Positions 14,978 to 27,520 of a stretch of 64,000 nucleotides of DNA are shown here, one piece after another. Both the position numbers and the translations under genes were made by a program. Positions within the stretch are counted from its first letter, which is position 1. The number at the start of each line of letters is the position of its first letter. The stretch spans positions 124,001-188,000 of the forward strand of contig NW_001799635.1 of the NCBI RefSeq assembly GCF_000165425.1, in the 5' to 3' direction. The DNA comes from Paramecium tetraurelia. Lineage: Eukaryota; Ciliophora; Oligohymenophorea; Peniculida; Parameciidae. Below the pieces are notes generated by a model, which saw only the letters and a list, made by a program, of their open reading frames with translations, searched no databases and was not told the origin of the DNA.

Positions 14978-15363
14978 ATAGTATTCTTACTTCACTAAGT
15001 GTTAAATATTGGTTAGTTAATTGCAAATAATATTTCTTATTTAGAAAAAAGTGCTTTCTTTCTACAATACATTAATACAATATTTGTATTTTGGTATCTG
15101 CTGAATTTTATTATTGAGATTGTTGATGAATCGAGTGTTTTTACATTTATTAATGTTAATATAGATAGTAATTTCAATTAACAATATTTATTCTATGGAG
15201 TTTAAGATAAAATCTTAAATAATAAACTATTGATTTTACTATATAAGTAGGAATATAAGAATAACATTAAGATTAAACCAAATCTAAAATAACAGAAAAT
15301 ATTCAATCAATATCTTTGAAGGAGCCTTTTTAAGATGATATTTATGTTGACTTGTTAATAAAA

Positions 15364-15525
15364 TCAAACTATTCTTTTTTATCCTTATGAAAATAAAAAA
15401 TGATCATCTTTTTGAGACTTCTATTATTTGCATTTAAAACATCCACAGGAAACATCATATTTATTTTTGACTTATTTATAGAATTTATCTTAATCATAAT
15501 GAGTGAGTTTTAAGATATCCCTCAT
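15364..15525 (-). CDS. Possible small cysteine-containing protein
   Basis: 53-codon frame from ATG to TGA. It starts MRDILKLTHYDQDKFYKQ and contains SCGCFKC near the middle, with a polar, coding-like composition. No homolog recognised. It lies in a ~710-bp gap between the kinase and the PX gene that otherwise shows only AT-rich sequence. Could be chance. Confidence 0.3.
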
Positions 15526-15688
15526 TTTCTAAACGTTTATGATACATTTTTATATTAGATTAACCAATCATTGATAAAATATAAATAAATATTTAAATAC
15601 CTATTTATTATTAATAATGTTTATTTATAATTTATCATATTACTTATTGCATAATTAATATTAACATATTATTTTTACAATAAATTAC

Positions 15689-17581
15689 TCATTATTTAGC
15701 AGCATTTGATAATATACCTCTGAATATCTTGGACCCACCAAAATTAAGGACCTAGATATTATAAATTTAATACAGGTGATTATTATTTGCTTGTTTTTTT
15801 CCTCTCATTCCTTTACATGCTATTTACTGGTTTGTGCTCCACAGATTAAGATCTTTCTTTTCGATCTTCAGGAGTTGGTGGCAAATTCACTGGATTTGGC
15901 ATAGGAGTAATGAATTAACCAAACTATTCTAATTTTCTTTTTCTTTTAACCTTATTCTCAGATATCTTTGCTTTTTCTTTATTCTCCTTTAATATAAAGT
16001 TTTTAAATACTTTTTATGCTTTTTTATCACTTTCTTTTAAGGCAACTAAAATAAAGTTTTTATATATTAATGATTCCCTAACTAGTTTGATTTGGGTCAA
16101 ATTTTTGAAATATGAATCAAGTAGCTATTATCTTTGTTATATAAGTTAAATATTAGAATTGACAGATTTCCACCAATATGATCCTGGAAATGCAGGTAAG
16201 TCAACTTTTAATGTTTCTAGGGTTTCATGAAATCTTTTAAGTTCTGAATATCTATAATGATTTTCGAATGTTTAAAGTGACTTTTAGTTTTGAAACCTAA
16301 GAAAATTAGCTAATCGTTTTACTGAACTCGATATTAGACTAAATCCTCATTTTTCTTGAATTCTGGGACTGTAATGAGGATGTCTTTTTCCTTATCTTAC
16401 ATAAACTTATTGTTTAAATTCACAAATATATAAAAATAATTATTTAAATTCTTTAGTAAAATGTGTTTTGAATTTCAAGAAATGGTTAAAGAAATACCTA
16501 AGATTATTGAATTCATTGGGTATTTTCTATGAATTATTAATGTAATGAATAAATCATAATATTAATAAATTGAATAGATACTTAAACTAATAAGTAGTTT
16601 GAGTATTATAATTATAAACAATTGTGATTCATTTTTGATATTTTTAATTAGATTCTTCTTGTTATTATTATAATAACTATTTTAAAAATTTAACTTCCTC
16701 TTTTAAACTATTCTTTTCTTATTTCCAAAGTGCTTCTTTTGTTTAATAAGAGTTCAAGATTTTAGAGGTTTTTAAATATAATTCTTAGAGAAGATTTTAA
16801 TTATGTTATTTTGAAAGTGACATTCTTTTGTTTTCAGCAGAATGTACTTTATTATCTTTAACTTTTTTTACATGTTTTTCATCTTGATTTCGAGCAGTAC
16901 CATTCTCTAATATAAATTAAACTCATACATTTTTTATGGCTTTTTTATTGTATATATTATCTTAGGACTTCGTTTAATGATCCAAATACATTCATATGAG
17001 TCTGTTTAGAATGAGTACTTGTAAAAAAGCCTAGAATTAAAAGCAAAGATACCTGATGCAATTTTACTCATATAATTGGGACTCTTTTAAAGACTTTTTG
17101 ATGTCATAACATGTTTTTCTTTAGCATAATCATCTTCTTATATAAAATCACCTAATTGAGGAGGTCTTTTCTTTTTATAATCAACTTATGCACTTTACTC
17201 CTTTTAAGCTACATTTATTTAAGGTTAAAGCAGCTAATTTAATGAATTTCCATTTCTTTTTATGGTATTTTCTTTTACATTTTGATTTTGTTTTAAAACA
17301 TGAATTAAATCATTTTTCACATTCCCTTAAGGTTTAGCATTTAATGAGGCTTTATTTATACTATGTCTTAAAAGAGACTCAATTCCTTTTGATGGACTAG
17401 GAATTTTTTATTTTAGCCTATTGTTGATGACATCTTTTTAAGCATTGCTCATGCATTGCTGAGATTTCTAATTGCTTTTAGAATCTGAGTGCTCTTGATT
17501 GCGCATTTCATGTGGCTTAATTGGTGAATTAACAGATAATAGTTTCTGTAAAGCGGTTAATGCTTTAGGTGTTATTTGCAT
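15689..17581 (-). CDS. PX-domain protein with long disordered N-terminus
   Basis: Likely binds phosphoinositides through a C-terminal PX (phox-homology) domain: ILITVPEFKKNEDLVQYRV, RYSELKRFHETL, LPAFPGSYWW, then QRQQLLDSYFKNL. This is the expected order of the beta sheet, RYS core and lipid-loop helix. The N-terminal ~200 residues are polar and Ser/Asn/Gln/Lys-rich, followed by a coiled coil (LKEEVKFLKQLLQQQQEE). Supported introns: 17031-17052, 16907-16928, 16297-16322 and 15752-15773. At least one more frame change between about 16.45 and 16.68 kb is not resolved, so the central exon boundary is uncertain. The stop is fixed by the last intron (SPVLNFGGSKIF...AAKQ). Confidence 0.75.
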
Positions 17582-17657
17582 AAATAAATATTATTTCGTA
17601 TATTAGAATAAAATTAAACAAATGATAACGAATAATATTATCATTAAATATTATATA

Positions 17658-19174
17658 TCATTTAAATATAGTATCATTATTAATTTATTAATCTATTTTT
17701 GATTCACTATGATTACTTGCTTTTTCATTAGATCTTTAAATTGAATGATGATATCTATCATCATTTTCTTCTTGTATGATGTCTAGATTATCATTATAAG
17801 CAATGACCTTTTTGGTAATGAACCCTTGGATTTCTAAATGCTCTTGTTGATTGTTTTTATTGGATTATTGTAATTAAGTAGCACAAACTGTTTCAAATTC
17901 ATTCTCCAATTCTTCATAATCCACTAATTGGTCTTGTCTATTGAAGTTATTTGAAGGAGAAGTGTTTTCTTCTATTTATACATCCTCCTCAAAACTATCC
18001 TCAGCATTTTAACTCTAAGAGTATTAAGGAGCACCATCCAAAGGTCCATAACCAGTAATTTTATGATCAGAGAACATTGCCTTCTGTTTACTCAAAGTGC
18101 CATTCATATCAATCAGGTATTATTACTGTCTTGATTCCTATTAAAAAATGTGGATAGGAATTGCAAAGGTTAATTGATTGCAACTGTAGAAATTCTATGA
18201 ATAATTAGCTATCAGACAGAAGTTATAATGATAGATGATTCTATCACTAAAGAGTGTGGATTGAGGAAATATTGATTTTGGATCATTTGAATCCTATTCT
18301 AATTTCAACTTATATTCTAATTATCTTTTTTACCCTCCTTTTACAACAACTACATAGAATTAAAATATTACTATTATGCGCTTATTTTGATAGACCAAAA
18401 TAATTGGATATTCTCAATTTTAAGACAGGATAAAGGATTATCAATTAGGATTAGACAGAAAAGGTTAAATTTAATAAATTTAAATCAGTTTTAGTATTGT
18501 CGACCTCGAGATTTGCCTCAATAACGTCGCCTATTGCAAATCCTTATTTATTAATTTGTAGAGATATTTAAGCACTCTATTTAATATGAAATATTGTACT
18601 CCGCCATTGAGAAAGCACAATTTCTTTAGTTCTTTTTGTTCTCCCACATAGCATATTGATTACATCAGTGAAGGTGAAGGTAGATGATGAATATGAATCG
18701 TTATTTTGTGCGATTGATCTATTTTGTAAAGAGTTTATGAAGTTTCATCAGTAAAATAGACTGATAAAATGTACTACATCCTACATTGCACAGTTTTGTA
18801 ATAGTTTATACAAAAACTTGGGATTTCTTAGGGAGTTTCTATTTCAAAATGTCTTTTTTAAATTCCTTGTGTAAGGTGACTTTAAGATCAAAATAACAAT
18901 TACGAGCCGAAATTGCAAAGCCATTTATGTTTGGTATAAAAAATGTCCTTGAATCTAAAAAACTAATTCTATTTATCAAATTGATTGACCTTCTGGACTC
19001 CAATTAACTTAATGAATTAATGCAAATTACTTTTAGAAATAACATGCTACACTCAAGATCTGGAGTTTTGGCTTTTAAATAGATAACACCTTTAATAACA
19101 TCTCCTGCTCTATAATTAGCCTTATCAACTTTAAGAGACACTTATAATTAACCGTTATCTAATTTCGTAATCAT
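17658..19174 (-). CDS. Arrestin-like (alpha-arrestin fold) protein
   Basis: 474 residues after four introns (19008-19030 and 18880-18903, both ending AAG; 18577-18599; 18350-18371). The N-terminal arrestin sheet is clear: GQLQVSLKVDKANYRAGDVI then GVIYL. The second sheet begins FAIGDVIEANLEVDN and continues to LTFAIPIHIF. The last ~150 residues are disordered and acidic. Arrestin-fold proteins usually act as adaptors for membrane cargo or ubiquitin ligases; no PY motif is visible, so the partner is unknown. The start MITKLDNG fits the usual position just before the first strand. It is ~50 bp downstream of the co-directional GRASP gene's stop. Confidence 0.85.
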
Positions 19175-19224
19175 CAAGAATTTTTAAATTTTATTATAGC
19201 AATTCACATAGATATACATTCATG

Positions 19225-20793
19225 TCAATAAATATTTACATAATATTTTGGCACTTCAAATTAGATGTCGAACAACAGTTTTTTATCAACTACATACATT
19301 TATTCCCTCTTTGGAGATTTAAATACTAATTAATTCACATATTTCACAACTACGTTTTTTGATTCATTGTCCTATTGAGAAACAGTCGACTAAGGTTAGA
19401 CTTCAAAATATTAAATGGATTTACCTTGTATTTCATTTTTATTCTACTCCAAATGAGAATAATCTGATGATGCGTTTTTTAACTAGAAAGAACTATTTAA
19501 GTGATCTATTTGTTTGATTTCCTCCTTTTCTAAATAGGGTTCTTATCCTTCCTTTTAAAATCTCAGCACTCCCTTGAATTTAGTCACCTCTCCTTACTGA
19601 AATATAGAATTTAATATACTTCATCGATTCCATTCTCAAATTAAGTATCTTATTATGACATTCCAAAATTAGTGGGTGTTTCAGGCAACAAAATGTCAGA
19701 TTAGATCTATTCAAAGTTTTATTGCTGCTTTTATTGATTATCTAAATCAGCCAAAATACTGCTTTCATCAATTTGTTAAGAATTTTTCATTTCTACCTAA
19801 CTGATTATTTATTGTTAATCAAAACCGACGCCTTATTAATTATCTTATTATACTGATGATTTAGTATTCTACTTTGATTCACTTACTATTAATAATAATA
19901 ATAACTTTAATTACTTTATGAACAACTCAAACTTAATGCTTTATCAATGGAATGTTCTTAAGCATCATTAATTTTATCTAATGAAATTGATCTGTTAAGT
20001 TCCACCTATTAATCTTCTTAACTGTTTAATATGATTTCATTTTATTCTCTATTCTCTGATTATTATTATTATTATTTTTATTCCTCATTTTCTAATTATT
20101 AATTGTCTTCATGGTTTTGAACTTCTCTACTCTCATCACTTTCTTGAGGTTTAACCAACTATGAAAAATTGAAAGAATGCAAAGCTCCTGATGCAAATTC
20201 ACATCCTAAAGCACCTGGTCCTCCCCAATTGAATTTAGGTTCTAATACAACAACTCTTGGCGACTTTTTAGTTAATGGGGAAAATATGCAGAGCTTAAAG
20301 ATGGATATGATGAATACTTCAATTGATTATTTAGAATATGCTTATCCTGTTACAATATCTGAGAATTCATCAATTGTTTAACATCTATGAGATTTAACTC
20401 CTAGTAGATAATCTTGATTGCTTTTTAGTCCACTTGATTCTGCAGGACTACCCTTTAATACTTTGGTAATATGAAGAATCAAAGGATTTATTGATTCGTA
20501 TCTGATATAAAGACCCAATTTAATTGTGGATCGTGGCTCAGAAATGTAGATTTTTCTGGTTTCCATAGAAAAAATATTCAAGATAGACAACTCTATTGGC
20601 TCATCACTTTCGAGTAATTTGAGAGCATTCACTTAGGAATCGGATTTTATCTGGACTATATAATCTAGAAAGATTTCCAAATCTATAATGTTGTTGACAG
20701 AATAATACTGAGGTTTGATCCAAATGAATTGGGTTCAATTGATATGATTCTGTATCCATAGCCATTGCCAATTTGCGATGAATTATTGCCCAT
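19225..20793 (-). CDS. GRASP55/65 family Golgi reassembly-stacking protein
   Basis: 488 residues. MGNN offers an N-myristoylation glycine. PDZ-like domain 1 reads GYRIISIEPNS...FLDYIVQI; PDZ-like domain 2 reads SPAESSGLKSNQDYLLG and ends FNWGGPGALGCEF, matching the WGG...LGC hallmark of GRASPs. Behind it is a ~270-residue Gln/Ser/Asn-rich tail. Four introns: 20683-20708, 20294-20317 (24 nt, AAG, stop-free), 19886-19914 (29 nt) and 19597-19619 (CAG). The 24-nt intron is inferred because removal restores the exact family spacing in PDZ2. The 29-nt intron joins what otherwise looks like a second overlapping gene. Role: membrane tethering at Golgi or secretory membranes. Confidence 0.88.
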
Positions 20794-20829
20794 TTATAAT
20801 ATTATATATATTATTATTATATATATTGG

Positions 20830-21174
20830 TCATAATGCACATGCAAATACATTAACTATGCCTATCATTGCTTCAGTTTCATGTTTGATGGTGAGTGATC
20901 CATCAGTTTCGTTATCCCAATAGCAAGATCCAGAAATGTTGAGACCACATTCAGCCTTCTACATTAGGAGGCAATTCACAATGAATTTGAAATTTTTGTT
21001 ATTAGTTGTTAATTGTTTCAATATCGAATCACAGATTTTATTACTTCTAGTTTGAGCATCGGTGTGATCATATGTTATTTTATCTAATTCTTTATGTAAG
21101 GTTTATTAAACAAATTTCTAGACTTCATTTTTGAGAGGACCATTAAAACTAACTTAGTTTCCTAGTGAATCCAT
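20830..21174 (-). CDS. DYNLT: Dynein light chain, Tctex (DYNLT) type
   Basis: 114 residues, no intron, the usual family length. Diagnostic C-terminal half: ICDSILKQLTT...FKFIVNCLLMQK, then SGSCYWDNETDGSLTI and IVNVFACAL, matching the Tctex fold. Binds the dynein intermediate chain and cargo in cytoplasmic or axonemal dynein; the sequence cannot tell which. It lies only 36 bp from the GRASP start and ~40 bp from the next gene's stop, all on the minus strand. Confidence 0.95.
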
Positions 21175-21215
21175 TTATATATTTTTAATTTAAATTATAT
21201 TATATTAATCTATAA

Positions 21216-23077
21216 TCAGTATGATGATTTAATTTAGAACTTATACACACCTCCTTAATGTTTCTTTTTTGTGAATAACTACTAATTAGAGATGGGAGTG
21301 TAATCTAGTCTAACATTATGAATGTCTTCAACATTAGTTTGATGATGATCAAGTTTCGTAGTTTTAGATGAAGAAAACTAATTTTTATTGATATCAATAG
21401 TTGGTTAGACATTAATGGAGAGCTTTTTGAGTTTGTTTTACATGATCTTAGCATAAGTTAGAGAATTGAAATTCGACTAACTTTGGGATCTAGCTTAGCC
21501 TTAAGTCTTAATGCTGGATCTGAGACTAAGTTACAAGTCCTTGCTTCTAAGATCATTTTCAGATTGCATTTGTGTTCTGTTTCTTTGATACCTAGTTTCA
21601 GATCTGATGAGATTCATTTCATTTACATATGGATCACTTCTGAAAGGAACTAAGAAAGAGTACTTATCAGCTTGGATAGTCTCAATGTTTTCAATGCTCT
21701 ATTTCAGATTCTCTATTTCATAATAATAAATAGCCTTTTGTGCTTATTCAACAGTTCTTTCCATTTTCTTTTTCAACTTGTCAATTTATTATTCTACTTT
21801 TATTTTCTTATAATATGACGATTTGATTTAATCCAGATCAAATTAATACACTTCATCCCCAATTCTTTCAGTCAAATTCGGATTTTGAGTAGTTCTCTGA
21901 CCAAGATGACTCTGGATCTAGAATTTCACATTTTCATATTTAAGGAAATCATCGATGGATGAATAAAGTTGGAAATAGTCTAATAGTTATCGGTATTTGA
22001 TCCTATAGTAAGTGGAATCTGTTTTGGCCTTGGCAGTAGTAATTCTACAGTTGAGTTATTTGAAGTGTTCAAAATCTCCAAAAAATTAGCCAGAATTGAT
22101 AATGGCCATGATACTAGGTTTAGGTACAAAATTGTGATGATTGGACGCTTACTCTTTATTGGGACTTGACCATTAAACAACTTCAATCTCCCCATTTATT
22201 ACTAGATAAATGTATTCATCAGGTTTCCCTTTTTAAAAAACAAATTATCCAACCTTCTTATTTTAAACCTCAAGACTTTATAATAAAACTAATTGATTCT
22301 AACGTTGCCACACACTGAAAATGGGTATTTTAGAAATAAAAGCTATTTTCTGATTTGTTAATTCATGTTGGAATGCTCCAAGTATTCTTTAATACAGATC
22401 ATACGTGATGACTGCTAGAATGACTTCTGTTTTAGCAGCAACTGTAGCTGTTCTAGTAACTTTCTGTTCGATTGCTATTTCTCCAAATTAATCCCCTTCT
22501 ATTTTGGTTGCAACTTGTGTATAATCAGCAAAAACAAATTTGACCCATTCTTCAAAAGAACTAATATAGAATGTGAAATACTTGAATTTTTGTTTCTTTT
22601 GAGGTGGATTTTCTGTAGTATTTTTAGTTTTTGGGATTAAGATTACTAATTCACCTTGAAGAACAAAGTACATTCTTCTTCCAGGATCGCCATGTCTGAA
22701 TATGATTTTTGTGCTGTCATACCATTCAAGTGTCATCTCTCTGAATAGAGATTTGCAACTTTCATGATCCAACTTCTCTTTGAATTTACTAATCTAATAT
22801 CATTGTCTTTGTACCTATAATAAGGGAAGTTTTCTTCAAAATAGGTTTTAACTGCTTCCAGTTATTCATCTGTTCTATTTTACGAGTATTACTTCAAAAT
22901 ATATATAGTTCTTTGTAACTGTATTGTTTTAGTGTGTGAACTATCTCTCTACCAAAGAGTAGCCACCTTCTCTAAAATACTCATATTTCGACGTTCTTAA
23001 TCTTCTTTCTATTTTGCCGATATTACAATTTATTAGAATGCATTTGTAACTCCTTTTAATGTTGTGCTGTTTTTCAT
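21216..23077 (-). CDS. Protein with two cyclic-nucleotide-binding domains
   Basis: 611 residues, one intron (22789-22814). Residues ~100-260 form a cNMP-binding fold (IIFRHGDPGRRMYFVLQGELVIL, then FGEIAIEQKVTRTATVAA), with the FGE and RTA phosphate-cassette residues present. A large insertion separates strands in this first domain. A second, weaker domain follows (FVFQKGKPDEYIYLVINGEIEVV, FFGDFEHFK) lacking a clear cassette arginine. The rest is coiled-coil and disordered, Ser/Arg/Gln-rich. There is no kinase, channel or pseudosubstrate segment, so it is not an obvious PKA regulatory subunit. Soluble cNMP-binding proteins of this build are common in ciliates; partner unknown. Confidence 0.85.
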
Positions 23078-23267
23078 ATTAATTTAATTATGTTTCTATT
23101 AAGGTTTCAAAATCTATACAATTCTCATCTTTAATATCTCTAAATTAAGTCTTTGGGGTCAGATTAATCCAAATATTAATAACTCCGATGTATTAAGATC
23201 ATTAAACATATTTAGTCTGCCTAAAACAATTCATTCTAATAAAGGATTCATTTGATAAGATTAAGTA

Positions 23268-24745
23268 ATGAAAGGAGATGCTGTACATTACAAGATTTTT
23301 GATGAATCTCATGATCAAATGGATTATAAAGAAATCTATCATTAAGCCGAAGATTTGAAAGGACAAGAATATAATAACTATTTATAAAGTCTTTTTGACT
23401 ATTCATGCAGTCAAAGATATCAAATTTAAACTATAAATAAGAAATGCCTAATCCACCCAAAAGATTTTATCTTGGTTACTCATCTAGAGGGTTTCTCAAA
23501 TTATTCCAAAATAAAATGTAATTTATCGCAATCTGCGTTGGTATGTTTCTACTCATTTTTGTTATGTATCAAGCCCAATAATATTCCTAAATAATTCTGT
23601 ATCTCAAATGCAAAATAGGAGAATGACTAAATACTAATTTATATAATTTGTTGAAACAGCAAACCGTCAAAGAAGATTAGTAATTTTTACGAAAATCACA
23701 ATTCAGATAAAGAAGACTGAAGATTTTAAATAGTTCCGAAATGAACAACTTTAGATATAAAAGGAACTTAAAGATCAAGTAAAATTGGTCCTGAAATTCA
23801 GACTTTATTAAATACAACTGATCTTAAAAATGGTTGTATAAAAATTAATCTACTTACTAAAAGTTATATAAATAATCTATGGGATTGTTGTTGGATTATC
23901 ATTAAATATTCTTTTAATTTATATATTGTATTGAAATTTGAAGGATAGGAATCAGTCATTGGTATGGATTAAGAATATAATCAGGGGACTCAAGATTTCA
24001 AATATGATATCTACATTTATTAAACTTAATTAATAATTATTTTAACAATATGAATAATTAAGTTCTCTCCGAATTTTAAGCAAATTTTTCTGGGATTTAA
24101 CTAGAGGATAAGAATTGATTAACCAAATGTTTAATTTATAAACAAGTGGTTCTTATATTAATAAGTACTTATAAATGTATAATAACCAGATTTAATTAGA
24201 AAATACATATATAGAATTAAGAATGATCATATCAGGTAAGAGAAGTGGAGATTTAAATATAAATATATAGATGATAAGATGCTTTAAATTATTTAAAACA
24301 CAAATATAAAATGATGTATTACAATTAACCAATATTTAGTTGAGTTGAAAGAAAAAATTATAAGGTTTGATTATGAAAACAATGCTATTTTTTCATTACT
24401 TAATTAATGAATTGGATAGGAGAAATTTCTAAATCTATGATTATATCTTTTAAAATATGAATCAGAAAATTGTTAGAATAATTCAATTAACTTTAACTTT
24501 CTTCACAAAAGAAAAAATGTAAAATTTTAGATTAAGCTATTTCAAGTTTATAATAAATTCTGTAGAAATACAATTAATAAATCAAAAGATTTATTGTTGC
24601 CCAAGCTATCTGATCTAAATAGTAAGTTTAAAACTAAAGGGAAGTATGAAAGTAAGGGCTGCATTAATTATCTTAAATTTAATTGGATATTTAAGTTAAA
24701 TAAACAATTATTAAAATATTCGTTGTATGTTTAAATTCAAATTAA
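23268..24745 (+). CDS. Membrane protein, two or more spans, kinase-like C-terminus (model tentative)
   Basis: Coding-like frames in one direction can be chained by short introns: a span FIAICVGMFLLIFVMYQ, a coiled region (FKQFRNEQLQIQKELKDQ), a second span IVVGLSLNILLIYIL, then long helices and a C-terminal block (MNQKIVRIIQLTLTFFTKEK...) recalling a degraded histidine-kinase N-box region. Plausible introns include 23795-23817-type CAG and a 21-nt TAG intron near 23.93 kb, but at least two joints and both ends are unresolved. An intron starting GTC near 23.41 kb, or a separate small gene there, is possible. The end is placed before the PP2C start. Resembles the 2.1-3.9 kb gene in layout. Confidence 0.5.
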
Positions 24746-24766
24746 ATAAATATTAAATACAACAGA

Positions 24767-26179
24767 ATGTTCAGACATAGGGATTTAAATGCATTTTTAT
24801 CTAATTACTAGTAGTTTGATCGATAAAGCAAGAAACCCTACGAATATCTAAATCTGTCATATCATCAATAATTTGAACATTCACCCATTAGAAAGCAAAC
24901 ATATACTTCAAAACCTAATGATATACAATATAAGAGTCTTCAAGAACCTTCTTTCTTAAGACAAAACTTATTGCCTAATTATGAACCAACAAAGTGTTCA
25001 AATTAAAGAAATGGAATCATCAAAGCTTATGCTGCAAATACAAATTAAGGGATTGTTAGAGATTACAATGAAGATAGAGTCTCTATAATATTAAATATTA
25101 TCAAACCTCAAAGTAGAAGTACAGAATAATGGCCAAAATGCTCATTTTTCGGAGTTTATGATGGGCATGGGGGAGCTGCATGTGCAGATTTTTTGAGGGA
25201 TAATTTACATTAATTTGTAGTTAAAGAACCAGATTTCCCATGGAACCCAGTTGGTGCCATCACTAAAGGATTTGAAGCAGCAGAAAAATAATTTTTATAA
25301 ATTGCCTAAGAATCCTATAACAAAGGAGTGCCTGAGAGAAGTGGATCTTGTGCTATTGTAGTATTAGTAGTAGGAGATACTTGTTATGTTGCAAATGTAG
25401 GAGATAGTAGAGCCGTGTTAAGTGCTGCATCTGGAAGGAAAGCTATTGCATTATCACATGATCATAAACCTGAGTTAGAATAAGAAAGAATTGTGAAAGG
25501 TGGAGGATCTGTTTATCAAACTCATGGAATTAATGAAGATGGTATGTAGATCTTGGGACCTGTGAGAGTGAATCCAGGTAGGTTGTCAGTATCAAGAACA
25601 TTTGGAGATATTGAAGCTAAATTTGAAAAGTTTGGTGGAAATCCAAAAGTTGTTATTGCTGAACCTGAAATTAAACAATTTAAAATAACTAATGAACATG
25701 ATTTTATTGTTTTAGGAAGTAATTTATTCAATTTTACCTAAAGGTGATGGAATATTTGATAAACTAAGTTCTTCTGATGTAATGAATATCATCTGGAAGG
25801 ATATTCTAAATTGTCAAGTAGGAAATAGTTTACACAATGTACTTTCCACATCAGTTGAATCTGTACTAAAGGAAAGCATCTAAAGAAAGAGTTAAGATAA
25901 TGTGACTTTGCTGGTTGTTGCTTTCTCGGTTGCTTCTTTAAAAGAGGAAGAACTCAGAATGAAAACATCCTCGTCTATTGAGAAATTGGTTAAAGTTCCA
26001 TTAACTAATAATATTCCAAATATGAGAATGAGGTATAAATTGAAATCTACTTATTTAGTTATTCCAAAAAGACAAATGATGAAAATAATCCTTTCTTACT
26101 TAACACATAGAAGATGAATCCGCATCAGAAGTTGAAAGTAGAAGAAACAACCCGATACAAACCTAGTTATATTAACTGA
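24767..26179 (+). CDS. PP2C-family Ser/Thr phosphatase
   Basis: 453 residues after two introns (25719-25743 ending AAG, 26033-26058). The catalytic signature motifs are all present: RDYNEDR, FFGVYDGHGG, GSCAIVVLVVGDTCYVANVGDSR, ALSHDHKP, SRTFGD, LGSDGIFD and DNVTLLVV. The metal-binding aspartates are intact, so it should be an active Mg2+/Mn2+-dependent phosphatase. A ~110-residue polar N-terminal extension and a basic, Asn/Lys-rich tail of ~60 residues flank the domain. The first intron is fixed by the restored GSDGIFD motif. Target unknown. Confidence 0.95.
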
Positions 26180-26285
26180 TTATAAAGATTAGAATAATTA
26201 ATTATTTTTTTTATTCCAACTTCTCAATTTCTTTTTACTTTTTAACTGTTTGGTCTTTAAAAGTCTGTTTATGTTATTTCATCAC

Positions 26286-27480
26286 TCAAAAACTTACTTC
26301 TTATTAATGGCTCCTAAATTTCTATTCAATATGCTATATCTATTTAGCTAATTTTGCTTCCAACTCTTCTTTATCTTTAGGACTTGATTCAAATGTTTTA
26401 AAAGATGCATATTTTCCTAGGTTTTCTAGTAGATTTCTTAATCTCTCCACAATAAAAGTTTTTTAAACTTCTTATCGTTTTTTGGGAATATTTGACTAAG
26501 AATTGATTTTATCTGCATAATTCATTAGTAATTTCACCTGTCAAATGTTTTTGATACAATTATTTCAATTTTTGTGGCCAATCCTAATTATATTAGTTAG
26601 ATTACAGATTCTCTTGAATTATGAATATATTGAAGTGATATCTTTGATAAATAATTTGATAGCTATTTCTGCGTTTTACTTTATTCAGTTATATTTTCTG
26701 AAATTTATTAGAACATTTTTCTAAATATTTAATAGAGTGGCTTATTTCTTCTTTTTTCTCCTGATAGCAGTTTTAATATCAATAGTAATTAATTTTTGAT
26801 AAATCCTGATACTTCTTACAATTCTGTTTTAATTTCTGCATATCTTCATTCATAACTTTCCTTTAATTAATCATTTTCTTGACTTTTTCTTCATATTACT
26901 TATAATTCCTATCTGATTTTTTCAGATTCTTTCTATTTCAATATTTCTAACTCCTATTATTATTATACAACATCAATTTCTTTACAATTAAACTTTTCAG
27001 ATTTATAAATCATGAATTACTTATCTTTTGTTTAGGTATCCTTTCTATAATTTAGCAATCTTTTATTGAAAATGTATTTTGTAATTTCTATATTCATCTT
27101 ATATAATGGATTGTTAGTCATTTTTTTATTTGCAATGATATAATTTCACTTTTATTGGAAATTATGCCATCATATAGCAATTTAAAATCTGATTGGAATC
27201 TTTGTGTAATCATATTCCAATCCTTTTAGGTTCTACTAAAATTTCTATATTTCTTCAATTAAAATTTGTTCCAACTAAAGGTATTTCTCTTCTCAATTAA
27301 TATTTTAATCTTATACAAAGTTTCTAATTCTTAAATTGCTTTCAAATTGATTGTAATATTTCTAAATAAATTAAAATGTTTGTTTTCTTTTTGAGTGTTT
27401 TCAATCTTGAGTTACTGATACCTAAGATCTCTAAATTTAATCTCTTCATTTAACTTCGATTCAAATTCAGATTACTGCAT
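26286..27480 (-). CDS. Coiled-coil protein (multi-exon, model tentative)
   Basis: A run of Lys/Glu/Gln/Leu-rich frames with heptad character: start MQQSEFESKLNEEIKFRDLRYQQL, middle QELEILKQKESEKIRQELQ, end DKEELEAKLAKQIQHIEQKF. Introns consistent with frame are a 22-nt AAG intron near 26.9 kb and a 25-nt CAG intron near 26.5 kb. Two other joints (near 27.13 and 26.8 kb) are unresolved, so the model may be two genes. If the last 33 nt before position 26.25 kb form an intron, the tail would run longer. No domain recognised; possibly a cytoskeletal or basal-body component, but that is a guess from composition only. Confidence 0.55.
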
Positions 27481-27520
27481 TAATTATAATTTTAATATAA
27501 AATATTTCAATATTATGACT

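Noticed and set aside
19787-19790. Apparent ATGA overlap between the GRASP gene and a second downstream gene.
   Set aside because: A 29-nt intron (19886-19914) joins the two frames into one GRASP protein whose exons sum to whole codons.
20169-20381. Forward frame with protein-like composition.
   Set aside because: Antisense of the PDZ2 segment of the GRASP gene.
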